Source: Clostridiales bacterium
GTDB lineage: Bacteria > Bacillota > Clostridia > Oscillospirales > Oscillospiraceae
DNA length: 64,000 nucleotides
Direction of reading: 5' to 3'
Assembly: GCA_003150485.1 (NCBI GenBank)
Contig: QALX01000006.1
Coordinates: forward strand, 1-64,000
How positions within the stretch are numbered: the stretch's first letter is position 1; each line of letters starts with the position of its first letter. Shown here in pieces: positions 8,208 through 15,503 of this stretch. A program made the translations under genes and the position numbers. Under the pieces are notes generated by a model. That model saw nothing but the letters and a program-made list of their open reading frames with translations, ran no database searches and was not told the origin of the DNA.

Positions 8208-8993
8208 ATGAAAGAAGTATCCCTCGCCGCCACCGAAGGTCAGACTCCGCAGCCCACCCCGCCCCGGGGCGGCCGGATCAATTTGTTTGGCGGCCTGGTG
8301 GTGGTGATTCTCCTCGTCGGCGCCCTCTTTGTCAGCGGCCTGGGCGGCGCCCTGGACTCCGTCCCCTCCCTGCACACCCTGGCCGCCGGGACAGTCTCCC
8401 TGGACAGCGCCGCCCCGGAGGCCGCCGCCTGCGGCGAAGGGGCCTGGAGCCTGCTGCTGGTGAACCGGGACTCCCCTCTCCCCGACGGTTATCAGGTGGA
8501 GCTGACCCACCTCTCCAACGGCCAGTCGGTGGACAAGCGGATTTATCCCGCCCTCCAGGCCATGTTTGACGCCGCTCGGGCCCAGGGCGTCTACCCTGTC
8601 GTGGCCTCGGGCTTCCGGACCGCCGAGAAGCAGCAGAGCCTGCTGGATGAAAAAATCGCCGCCTTTGAGGCCCAGGGGGACTCCCCCGCCCAGGCCCGGG
8701 AGAACGCCGAGGACTGGGTGGCCTTGCCGGGCACCAGCGAGCATCAGACCGGCCTGGCCGTGGACATCAACGCCGACGGCATCCACTCTGCCGGCCGGGA
8801 AGTATACCGCTGGCTGGACCAGAACGCCTACCGGTACGGGTTCATTCTCCGCTACCCCTCCGACAAGACCGGGATCACCGGTATCTCCAACGAGCCCTGG
8901 CACTACCGCTACGTAGGGGTCACCGCCGCCGCGGAGATCCGCCGTCAAAACCTCTGCCTGGAGGAATACCTGAACCAGCGTACACAGCAGTAA
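8208..8993 (+). CDS. D-Ala-D-Ala carboxypeptidase, VanY/M15B family
   Basis: The 261-residue product is a membrane-anchored M15B zinc peptidase that probably trims D-Ala from peptidoglycan stem peptides. After a short cytoplasmic tail a transmembrane segment (about residues 23-45) exports the catalytic domain. Zinc and catalytic motifs are SGFRT (near 128), SEHQTGLAVDIN (near 180) and EPWHYRYVG (near 230), in the order typical of VanY/DdcY enzymes. AAAGGAG precedes the ATG. No VanS/VanR or ligase genes are nearby, so a role in wall maintenance or sporulation is likelier than glycopeptide resistance. A strong terminator separates it from pepD. Confidence 0.88.
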   Translation: MKEVSLAATEGQTPQPTPPRGGRINLFGGLVVVILLVGALFVSGLGGALDSVPSLHTLAAGTVSLDSAAPEAAACGEGAWSLLLVNRDSPLPDGYQVELTHLSNGQSVDKRIYPALQAMFDAARAQGVYPVVASGFRTAEKQQSLLDEKIAAFEAQGDSPAQARENAEDWVALPGTSEHQTGLAVDINADGIHSAGREVYRWLDQNAYRYGFILRYPSDKTGITGISNEPWHYRYVGVTAAAEIRRQNLCLEEYLNQRTQQ

Positions 8994-9084
8994 TCCCGCT
9001 TTTCCGCTGGCAGGATGCCCTCCCCACGCGCCGTCCCCTGGGACTTTGCCGGACGGGGCAGAAAACTTTCCCTTGCCGAAGGAA

Positions 9085-9122
9085 AAAACGGGCTGTATAC
9101 TTTTCCGTATACAGCCCGTTTT
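9085..9122 (+). terminator. Terminator after the VanY-like gene
   Basis: AAAACGGGCTGTATAC pairs with GTATACAGCCCGTTTT around a 6-nt loop. It ends only about 20 nt before the pepD start, so it could also act on pepD expression. Confidence 0.8.
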
Positions 9123-9142
9123 AAACAAAAGGAGCGATACAT

Positions 9143-10582
9143 ATGCCAGTATTGGAACACCTGGAGCCGAAGCGCGTGTTCGGCTTCTTCGAAGAACTGT
9201 GCGCCATCCCCCACGGTTCCGGCAACACCCGGGCCATCAGCGACTGGCTGGCAGCCTTCGCAACCGCCCGAAACCTGGAGGTCCATCAGGACCCTTTGGG
9301 CAACGTCATTATCGTCAAGGCAGCCACTCCCGGCTATGAATCCGCCCAGCCCGTAATCCTCCAGGGCCATATGGACATGGTGTGCGAAAAGGCCCCAGGC
9401 TGCGCCAAGGACATGGCCCGGGAGGGGCTGGACCTGGCCGTGGAGGGCGACACCGTCTACGCCAGGGACACCACCCTGGGCGGCGACGACGGCATCGCCG
9501 TGGCCATGGCCCTGGCAATTCTGGACGATCCGGCGCTGCACCACCCCCGGGTGGAGGCCGTTTTCACCGTGGACGAGGAGACCGGCCTGCTGGGCGCTGC
9601 GGGCATCGACGCCAGCCCCCTGACGGGCCGCCGGATGCTGAATCTGGACTCCGAAGTGGAGGGGGTCTTCACCGTCAGCTGCGCAGGCGGCAACATGACC
9701 CGCTGCACCCTGCCCCTGACCCGTGCGCCCTTTGACGGAACCGTCCTGACGGTCACGGTGGGCGGCCTTCAGGGCGGTCACTCCGGCGTGGAGATCGACA
9801 AGGGCCGGGGCAACTCCAACCTGCTCATGGGCCGGGTGCTCTCCGCCATCCGGAGGGAGACGGCAGTGCGGCTGATCTCCGCCCAGGGCGGCCTGAAGGA
9901 CAACGCCATCCCCCTGGAGACCGTGGCCCTTGTGGCGGCAGCGGACGCAGAAGGGGTCCGCCGGGCGTGCGAACAGATGGACGGTGCCCTGAAAAACGAG
10001 TACCGGGTGACGGACCCCAAGGTGTTTGTCTCGCTCTCCCAGGGTAAGGCAGATCTTCTGCCCATGGACGAGGGCAGCACCAGCCGGGCCGTCTGTCTGC
10101 TCACCTGTGCCCCCAACGGCATCCAGGCCATGAGCGCCGACATCCCCGGCCTGGTTCAGACCTCTCTGAACCTGGGCGTCCTCACCACCTCCCAGGACAC
10201 GCTGGAGGCCTCCTTCTGTGTGCGCAGCAGCGTCGACTCCCAGAAGGAGATGCTGGTGGACCGCCTCCGCTGCCTGGCTGTCCAGCTGGGCGGCACCGCG
10301 GCGGTGTCCGGCGACTACCCCGGCTGGGAGTACCGCCAGGATTCCCCGCTGCGGAACCTGATGGTGGAGGTCTTTACCCAGCAGTACGGCCACGCCCCCA
10401 AGGTGGAGGCCATCCACGCCGGAGTGGAGTGCGGCCTGTTCGCCGGAAAGCTGCCCGGGCTGGACTGCGTCTCCTTCGGCCCCGACCTGACCGACATCCA
10501 CACCTGCCGGGAGAGACTGCATATCTCCTCTGTCCAGCGGGTTTGGACGATGGTGATAGAGCTCCTGGGGCGGATGAAATAA
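9143..10582 (+). CDS. pepD: Aminoacyl-histidine dipeptidase, M20C
   Basis: PepD is a cytosolic dizinc peptidase that hydrolyses Xaa-His and many other dipeptides, releasing amino acids for metabolism. The 479-residue length matches the family. Metal-binding and catalytic motifs are QGHMDM (His76, Asp78), LGGDDG (near 117) and the general-base motif VDEETG (near 149). The lid/dimerisation insert is in the middle, and HAGVECG near residue 430 supplies a late metal ligand. AAAGGAG precedes the ATG. It is probably a single-gene unit ending in a terminator shared with the convergent Rrf2 gene. Confidence 0.93.
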   Translation: MPVLEHLEPKRVFGFFEELCAIPHGSGNTRAISDWLAAFATARNLEVHQDPLGNVIIVKAATPGYESAQPVILQGHMDMVCEKAPGCAKDMAREGLDLAVEGDTVYARDTTLGGDDGIAVAMALAILDDPALHHPRVEAVFTVDEETGLLGAAGIDASPLTGRRMLNLDSEVEGVFTVSCAGGNMTRCTLPLTRAPFDGTVLTVTVGGLQGGHSGVEIDKGRGNSNLLMGRVLSAIRRETAVRLISAQGGLKDNAIPLETVALVAAADAEGVRRACEQMDGALKNEYRVTDPKVFVSLSQGKADLLPMDEGSTSRAVCLLTCAPNGIQAMSADIPGLVQTSLNLGVLTTSQDTLEASFCVRSSVDSQKEMLVDRLRCLAVQLGGTAAVSGDYPGWEYRQDSPLRNLMVEVFTQQYGHAPKVEAIHAGVECGLFAGKLPGLDCVSFGPDLTDIHTCRERLHISSVQRVWTMVIELLGRMK

Positions 10583-10585
10583 GAC

Positions 10586-10627
10586 AAAAACAGCGGCGCG
10601 GAGCCAGGCTCCGCACCGCTGTTTTTT
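10586..10627. terminator. Bidirectional terminator, pepD / Rrf2 gene
   Basis: AAAACAGCGGCGCGGAGC pairs imperfectly with GCTCCGCACCGCTGTTTT around a CAG loop. A and T tracts on both sides suit both convergent genes. Confidence 0.8.
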
Positions 10628-10644
10628 GACGCCCTACTCAGGGG

Positions 10645-11076
10645 TCAGATCACATAGTCGTCACCGGCCTGGTCCGGCCGCATCAGATCCGCCAGGGTAT
10701 AGCCGTCGAAAAACTCGTTGACCACCCGGTCAAACGCCTTCCACATGGGCAGTGTGCGGCACTGCGCCACCCGGGGACACTGCTCCGCGTGCTCCTCCAG
10801 GCAGGCCACCGGGGCCAGACTGCCCTCGGTCAGCCGGATGATGCTGCCCACCGTATACTGCTCCGGGGCCCGGCTCAGCTTATAGCCGCCGCCCTTGCCC
10901 CGCATCCCGATCAGGAACCGCTCCCGCACCAGCACCTTCAGGATGGCCTCCAGGTATTTTTCCGAAATCTCCTGCCGCTCCGCAATCTCCTTCAGGGGAA
11001 TATAGGCGCCGGTCTGGTGCTCCGCCAGGTCGATCATCACCCGCAGCGCATAGCGCCCTTTTGTTGAAATAATCAT
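10645..11076 (-). CDS. Rrf2-family repressor, CymR-like
   Basis: The 143-residue product starts MIISTKGRYALRVMIDLAEH, the typical Rrf2 winged-helix N-terminus, with the recognition helix around EISEKYLEAILKVL and the wing at GKGGGYKL. Three cysteines lie at ACLEEHAEQC and QC, but the spacing differs from the strict Fe-S set of IscR. It lies divergent to cysK, as CymR genes often do, and CymR represses cysteine genes through a complex with CysK. The annotated start is the second ATG (11076), because the first overlaps GGGAGG. Its own promoter lies within an operator-like dyad that resembles the one at cysK. The CymR role is inferred from context. Confidence 0.85.
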   Translation of the reverse strand: MIISTKGRYALRVMIDLAEHQTGAYIPLKEIAERQEISEKYLEAILKVLVRERFLIGMRGKGGGYKLSRAPEQYTVGSIIRLTEGSLAPVACLEEHAEQCPRVAQCRTLPMWKAFDRVVNEFFDGYTLADLMRPDQAGDDYVI

Positions 11077-11102
11077 AGGCATCCTCCCATCGGACTTTCT
11101 AT

Positions 11103-11216
11103 TAACCTATTATACAATATGGTTGGTAGGATTTCAACCATGTTTAGGCAACTCCCCCTTGACAAACGGGATGTACCGCTCTATAATACCAATAAACCTA
11201 TTGTATAAGTTGGTAT
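11103..11216. promoter_or_regulatory. Divergent Rrf2-gene / cysK promoters and operators
   Basis: The cysK promoter is TTGACA (11159-11164), 17 bp, TATAAT (11182-11187). The repressor-gene promoter on the minus strand is TTGAAA (11137-11132), 17 bp, TATAAT (11114-11109). AACCTATTRTAYAA followed by TTGGTA occurs in both. The cysK copy is framed by ATACCAA/TTGGTAT (11186-11192, 11210-11216), and the other has ATGGTTG/CAACCAT (11119-11125, 11135-11141). Both overlap core promoter or start-site positions, as expected for repression. Confidence 0.75.
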
Positions 11217-11257
11217 ATCATGAAAAAGCTTGACGCCCTGTTTGGAGGAATTGGATT

Positions 11258-12190
11258 ATGAGCAATATTTATACATCTGCGGATCAGCTGATCGGCAAAA
11301 CTCCGCTGCTGGAACTGACCCACATCGAGAGGAAGCACCGCCTGGAGGCCCGGCTCCTGGCCAAGCTGGAATACCTCAACCCCGCCGGTTCGGTGAAGGA
11401 CCGCATCGCTAAGGCCATGATCGACGACGCCGAGGCCAGGGGCCTGCTAAAAAAGGGTTCCGTCATTATCGAGCCCACCTCTGGCAACACCGGTATCGGC
11501 CTGGCCTCCGTGGCTGCCGCCCGAGGCTACCGCATCATTATCGTGATGCCCGAGACCATGTCCGTGGAACGCCGCCAGCTGATGAAAGCCTACGGCGCCG
11601 AGCTGGTGCTCACCGAGGGCGCAAAGGGCATGAAGGGCGCCATCGCCAAGGCGGACGCGCTGGCAAAGGAGATCCCCAACAGCTTTATCCCCGGCCAGTT
11701 TGTGAACCCCGCCAACCCTGAAGTACACCGGTCCACCACCGGCCCGGAGATCTGGGCGGACACCGATGGCAAGGTCGATTGCTTCGTCGCCGGCGTAGGT
11801 ACCGGCGGCACCGTCACCGGCGTAGGCCAGTACCTGAAGGAGCTGAATCCCGCCGTAACGGTTGTGGCGGTGGAGCCCGCTTCCTCCCCAGTGCTGAGCC
11901 AGGGCACCTCCGGTTCCCACAAGATTCAGGGCATCGGCGCCGGTTTCGTCCCCGACGTGCTGGACACCAGGGTCTACGACGAGATCATCGCCGTAGAAAA
12001 CGAGGACGCCTTCGCCACCGGCCGGGAAATCGGCCACGCTGAGGGCGTACTGGTAGGCATCTCCTCCGGCGCGGCGGTCTGGGCCGCCATCGAGCTGGCC
12101 AAGCGCCCGGAAAACAAGGGGAAAAACATTGTGGTTCTGCTGCCCGACACCGGGGACCGCTACCTGTCCACACCGCTGTTCGCCAACTGA
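11258..12190 (+). CDS. cysK: Cysteine synthase A (O-acetylserine sulfhydrylase)
   Basis: CysK makes cysteine from O-acetylserine and sulfide with PLP. The 310-residue product has the PLP-lysine motif NPAGSVKDR (Lys47), the substrate loop TSGNTGIGLA and the phosphate-binding glycine loop GTGGTVTG. Its C-terminus ends DTGDRYLSTPLF, as usual. GGAGG precedes the ATG. It has a perfect consensus promoter overlapped by an Rrf2-type operator, which fits control by the divergent CymR-like repressor. A paralogue lies at 39809-40738. The two share most motifs, but only this copy is linked to the regulator. Confidence 0.96.
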   Translation: MSNIYTSADQLIGKTPLLELTHIERKHRLEARLLAKLEYLNPAGSVKDRIAKAMIDDAEARGLLKKGSVIIEPTSGNTGIGLASVAAARGYRIIIVMPETMSVERRQLMKAYGAELVLTEGAKGMKGAIAKADALAKEIPNSFIPGQFVNPANPEVHRSTTGPEIWADTDGKVDCFVAGVGTGGTVTGVGQYLKELNPAVTVVAVEPASSPVLSQGTSGSHKIQGIGAGFVPDVLDTRVYDEIIAVENEDAFATGREIGHAEGVLVGISSGAAVWAAIELAKRPENKGKNIVVLLPDTGDRYLSTPLFAN

Positions 12191-12213
12191 GGTGCTTCCC
12201 CTGAACCAGACAG

Positions 12214-12250
12214 CGCTGCCGGTGAAACCTGCTCACTGGCAGCGTTTTTT
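12214..12250 (+). terminator. cysK terminator
   Basis: CGCTGCCGGTGA (12214-12225) pairs with TCACTGGCAGCG (12233-12244, one G-U pair), followed by six T. Confidence 0.85.
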
Positions 12251-12301
12251 CAGCAAATCGCCTAAATTGCAGCGTTTCCTCCTCTTTTTCACACTACCCC
12301 G

Positions 12302-12329
12302 TTGCAACCTTTTTCGTTTGCGCTATAAT
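12302..12329 (+). promoter_or_regulatory. Candidate pdxST promoter
   Basis: TTGCAA (12302-12307), a 16-bp spacer and TATAAT (12324-12329) lie 36 bp before the pdxS start. Confidence 0.6.
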
Positions 12330-12364
12330 GTACTTGTTTTACAACCCTATAAAGGAGATTGGTT

Positions 12365-13240
12365 ATGGAAAAGACGAGATATGAGTTGAACAAAGAACTT
12401 GCTCAGATGCTGAAGGGCGGCGTCATCATGGACGTCACCACGCCGGAGCAGGCTAAAATTGCAGAGGCCGCCGGCGCCTGCGCCGTTATGGCCCTGGAGC
12501 GTATTCCGGCAGATATCCGCGCGGCGGGAGGCGTCTCACGGATGAGCGACCCCAAGATGATCCGCGGCATCCAGGAGGCCGTGTCCATCCCGGTCATGGC
12601 CAAGTGCCGCATCGGTCATTTTGTGGAGGCCCAGATCCTGGAGGCCATCGAGATCGACTACATTGACGAGAGTGAGGTCCTCTCCCCCGCCGATGACGTC
12701 TACCACATTGACAAGACCCAGTTCAAGGTGCCTTTTGTCTGCGGCGCTCGGGATCTGGGCGAAGCTCTGCGCCGCATTGCAGAGGGCGCTTCCATGATCC
12801 GCACCAAGGGTGAGCCGGGCACCGGCGACGTAGTCCAGGCCGTGCGCCACATGCGGGCCATGAACGCGGAAATCCGTCGGGTCCAGAACTTGCGGGCAGA
12901 CGAGCTCTTCGAGGCCGCCAAGCAGCTCCAGGTGCCCGTGGACCTGCTGCGCTCTGTCCAGGAGAACGGACGGCTGCCGGTGGTCAACTTCGCCGCAGGC
13001 GGCGTGGCCACCCCCGCCGACGCCGCTCTGATGATGCAGCTGGGCGCCGAGGGGGTGTTCGTGGGCTCCGGCATCTTCAAGTCCGGGAACCCCGCCAAGC
13101 GGGCCGCCGCCATCGTCCAGGCCGTCACCAACTACACCGACGCCAAAGGCCTGGCCGAGCTGTCCACCGACCTGGGCGAGGCCATGGTGGGCATCAACGA
13201 GGACGAGATCGCCCTGCTGATGGCAGAGCGGGGGAAATGA
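12365..13240 (+). CDS. pdxS: Pyridoxal 5'-phosphate synthase, lyase subunit
   Basis: PdxS condenses ribose 5-phosphate, glyceraldehyde 3-phosphate and PdxT-derived ammonia into PLP in a 12+12 complex. The 291-residue product is a TIM barrel. It has the invariant stretches MDVTTPEQAKIAE, ALERIPADIR, PVMAKCRIGHFVEAQ (with a catalytic lysine), DESEVLSPAD, FVCGARDLGEALRRI and GEPGTG. Length and sequence are canonical. The ATG at 12365 lies 8 nt after AAAGGAG; a TTG two codons upstream is less likely. It forms an operon with pdxT, separated by one base. The placement between PLP-dependent sulfur enzymes may reflect cofactor demand. Confidence 0.97.
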   Translation: MEKTRYELNKELAQMLKGGVIMDVTTPEQAKIAEAAGACAVMALERIPADIRAAGGVSRMSDPKMIRGIQEAVSIPVMAKCRIGHFVEAQILEAIEIDYIDESEVLSPADDVYHIDKTQFKVPFVCGARDLGEALRRIAEGASMIRTKGEPGTGDVVQAVRHMRAMNAEIRRVQNLRADELFEAAKQLQVPVDLLRSVQENGRLPVVNFAAGGVATPADAALMMQLGAEGVFVGSGIFKSGNPAKRAAAIVQAVTNYTDAKGLAELSTDLGEAMVGINEDEIALLMAERGK

Positions 13241-13241
13241 G

Positions 13242-13808
13242 ATGTCCATTGGGATTTTAGCGGTCCAGGGCGCCTTTGCCGAGCATGCCGCCGTGCTGGA
13301 CCGGCTGGGGGCGGATCACTTTGAGATCCGCCGGCGCCGGGATCTGGACCGCCCCCTGGACGGGCTGATCCTCCCTGGCGGCGAGAGCACCGTCATGGGC
13401 AAGCTGCTGCGAGACCTGGGGCTGTTCGAGCCACTGCGGAAGCGCATTGCCGCAGGGCTGCCGGTCTTCGGCACCTGCGCCGGGCTGATTCTCCTGGCCC
13501 GGACAGTGGCGGGAGGCGTCCCCTGCTTCGGCACCATGGACATCTCCGTTCAGCGCAACGGCTATGGCCGCCAGCTGGGGAGCTTTTTCACGGAGGCCCC
13601 GGTCCGGGGCATCGGCACCGTCCCCATGACCTTTATCCGCGCCCCCTACATCATCTCTGTCGGCCCGGAGGTCCAGGTGCTGGCCCAGGTGGAGGGCCGC
13701 ATTGTGGCCGCCAGCCAGGGTAACCAACTGGTCACGGCCTTCCATCCGGAGCTGTCCAATGACCGGTCCGTGCACGAGCACTTCCTCCACCTGATGGAAG
13801 CCCAATAG
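13242..13808 (+). CDS. pdxT: Pyridoxal 5'-phosphate synthase, glutaminase subunit
   Basis: PdxT is the class I glutamine amidotransferase that supplies ammonia to PdxS. The 188-residue product has the glutamine-binding motif LPGGESTVMGKL and the nucleophile loop FGTCAGLILLA with the catalytic cysteine near residue 79. The His/Glu pair is in TAFHPELSND near 168. It starts one base after the pdxS stop, so the two subunits are translationally coupled. A strong bidirectional terminator follows. Confidence 0.96.
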   Translation: MSIGILAVQGAFAEHAAVLDRLGADHFEIRRRRDLDRPLDGLILPGGESTVMGKLLRDLGLFEPLRKRIAAGLPVFGTCAGLILLARTVAGGVPCFGTMDISVQRNGYGRQLGSFFTEAPVRGIGTVPMTFIRAPYIISVGPEVQVLAQVEGRIVAASQGNQLVTAFHPELSNDRSVHEHFLHLMEAQ

Positions 13809-13852
13809 AACACAGGCGCATTGCAGAACTGATTCCGCAATGCGCCTGTGTT
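13809..13852. terminator. Bidirectional terminator, pdxT / PatB-like gene
   Basis: AACACAGGCGCATTGC (13809-13824) pairs with GCAATGCGCCTGTGTT (13837-13852), a 16-bp perfect stem with a 12-nt loop, between convergent genes. Confidence 0.85.
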
Positions 13853-13880
13853 TTGTGCTTTCTTTTCGCCCTTTTGTTCT

Positions 13881-15059
13881 TTACTCCCCTCGGACCGCCC
13901 GTTCCAGCTGTACCAGCGCCTGTTCCAAAGTGGCCCTGGGGCAGGCCAGGACAATCCGCTGAAACAGCTCCGCCTCGGCGCCGAAAATGTGCCCGGCGTC
14001 CAGCCACAGCCTGGCCCGGTGAATGATGCAGTCGTTGAGGGCCCGGCGGTCCATCCCCAGCCCGGTGCAGTCCAGCCAGGCAAAGTAAGTCCCCTCCGGC
14101 TCCACCAGCTTGATCTCAGGCAGCCGCTGGGCCAGGAAGGTCCGGAGAAAGGCCAGGTTTTCCCGCAGATAGGCCTTGCACTGCTCCAGCCAAGGACCGC
14201 CCTCCCGGTAGGCCGCCTGGCAGGCCACAAGGCCCAGGGTGTTCAGCGGTCCATAGCCGCTGCGTCCCAGCTCCGCCTGGAACCGGGCCCGGGCCGCCTC
14301 ACCGGGGATCCAGATGTTGGACACCTGTAGCCCCGCCAGGTTGAAGGTCTTGCTGGGAGCGGTGCAGACAAGGCACTGCCCGGCCAGGTCGGGGTTGGCC
14401 GCCGGAAAGACGGTGTGGGGGTGCTCCGGGAAGGTAAAGTCACAGTGAATTTCGTCAGACACCACAAACACGCCGTGGGCCTTACAGATACGCCCCACCT
14501 CTTGCAGCTCCGCCCGGGTCCACACCCGCCCCACCGGGTTGTGGGGACTGCACAGCAGCATCAGTTTGACCTTGTGTCGGACAATCTCCCGCTCCAGTCC
14601 GGCAAAATCCATAGTGTACTGGTGGTTCCGATAGATCAGCCTGTTCTCCACCAGAGTCCGTCCGTTCTCCCGGACGACGTTGTAAAAGGGGTAATAGACC
14701 GGTGATTGGACCAGCACCGCCTCTCCCGGCCGGGTCAGGGCCCGCACTGCCGTGGCCAGCGCAAACACCACCCCCGGCGTTTTCACCAGCCACTCCGGAC
14801 GGGTCTCCCAGCCCAGCCGTGTGCGGAACCACTCCGCCACGGCGTCGTAGTAGTCAGACTTTACATCGCTGTAGCCGAAAATCCCATGGTCTACCGCCCG
14901 GTGCAGGGCCTTCAGGACAGGGGCCGGGGCACGGAAGTCCATGTCCGCCACCCACAAGGGGAGCACATCTGCCGGACGACCGTGCTCCAAGGCAAAGTCG
15001 TATTTCAGACTGTTGGTGTTCCGGCGGTCAATCCGGATGTCAAATGGATTCTGTGTCAT
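13881..15059 (-). CDS. PatB/MalY-type aminotransferase-fold C-S lyase
   Basis: This is a fold-type I PLP enzyme of the MalY/PatB group, which cleaves cystathionine or cysteine to thiol, pyruvate and ammonia. The 392-residue product begins FDIRIDRRNTNSLKYD and has LPLWVADMDF, both characteristic of this group. The PLP lysine lies in APSKTFNLAGLQ near residue 235, SDEIHCDF carries the PLP-binding Asp, and the C-terminal GTYFAWLDC is present. It has a perfect sigma-A-type promoter of its own and GGAGGG before the ATG. Lying between cysK/pdxST and metY, it probably serves methionine or cysteine metabolism. A true aminotransferase activity cannot be excluded. Confidence 0.88.
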   Translation of the reverse strand: MTQNPFDIRIDRRNTNSLKYDFALEHGRPADVLPLWVADMDFRAPAPVLKALHRAVDHGIFGYSDVKSDYYDAVAEWFRTRLGWETRPEWLVKTPGVVFALATAVRALTRPGEAVLVQSPVYYPFYNVVRENGRTLVENRLIYRNHQYTMDFAGLEREIVRHKVKLMLLCSPHNPVGRVWTRAELQEVGRICKAHGVFVVSDEIHCDFTFPEHPHTVFPAANPDLAGQCLVCTAPSKTFNLAGLQVSNIWIPGEAARARFQAELGRSGYGPLNTLGLVACQAAYREGGPWLEQCKAYLRENLAFLRTFLAQRLPEIKLVEPEGTYFAWLDCTGLGMDRRALNDCIIHRARLWLDAGHIFGAEAELFQRIVLACPRATLEQALVQLERAVRGE

Positions 15060-15139
15060 TTACGCATCCCTCCATGTGCTCCGGTCTCTGCGGCGCCGGA
15101 CCTCCTCCCGTTGACCGCAGATCCCACAATATTGCACTG

Positions 15140-15168
15140 ATTATAAGCCCTGTTCCCGCCCCTGTCAA
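15140..15168 (-). promoter_or_regulatory. Promoter of the PatB-like gene
   Basis: On the minus strand, TTGACA (15168-15163), a 17-bp spacer and TATAAT (15145-15140) predict a leader of about 75 nt. Confidence 0.75.
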
Positions 15169-15218
15169 TTATCAACCTACCAAATCACTCTCTTTTTTCC
15201 GGAAGTCGAAAAAAAGCC

Positions 15219-15280
15219 TTGACATCTGGACAGGGCGGCGTTATAATCCAATAAACCAACCGTTTAAATAGGTTTTTATT
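15219..15280 (+). promoter_or_regulatory. metY promoter with CymR-like operator
   Basis: TTGACA (15219-15224), 17 bp, TATAAT (15242-15247). Directly after the -10 box is CCAATAAACC (15248-15257), identical to the sequence one base after the cysK -10 box. A second half, GGTTTTTATT, lies at 15271-15280. It is a likely Rrf2/CymR target. Confidence 0.7.
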
Positions 15281-15300
15281 TGAGAGGAGGGCGTATCGGA

Positions 15301-15411
15301 ATGACCCCCATTTTTCCCGAACTGTTGAGAAGCAACTTCCGCTGTGGGCGAATGCCCCACTCCCGGACTGACCTGGCTGGACGCTCCGCTGCGCCCATGG
15401 TGCACCCATAG
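15301..15411 (+). CDS. Candidate 36-aa leader peptide upstream of metY
   Basis: The ATG at 15301 follows AGGAGG (15285-15290) and lies about 50 nt after the predicted metY transcription start. The ORF encodes 36 residues and ends TAG at 15409-15411. It is basic (RSNFRCGRMPHSR in the middle) and has one Cys codon (15343-15345) and two internal Met codons (15352, 15397). It has no signal peptide. The downstream RNA can form a terminator or an alternative pairing that begins inside this ORF, which is the layout of a ribosome-dependent attenuator. Function is inferred; it could also be a small protein in its own right. Confidence 0.55.
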   Translation: MTPIFPELLRSNFRCGRMPHSRTDLAGRSAAPMVHP

Positions 15412-15472
15412 ACGGTGCCACTTTTGCGCCACTTTTCAGTCCGGGAGCCACACCACTGTCCCGGATTTTTGA
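15360..15472 (+). promoter_or_regulatory. Putative transcription attenuator before metY
   Basis: Terminator form: TCCGGGA (15440-15446) pairs with TCCCGGA (15459-15465), followed by TTTTTGATT, 32 nt before the metY start. Antiterminator form: CTCCCGGACTGA (15360-15371, within the leader ORF) is perfectly complementary over 12 bp to TCAGTCCGGGAG (15436-15447), which contains the terminator's 5' arm. The two structures are mutually exclusive. Confidence 0.6.
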
Positions 15473-15503
15473 TTGTCTTCATGAAAAGAAAGAGGTATCT
15501 ACT

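Noticed and set aside
8208..8993. Glycopeptide-resistance VanY
   Set aside because: No VanRS, ligase or VanX neighbours; M15B peptidases are common in wall and spore metabolism.
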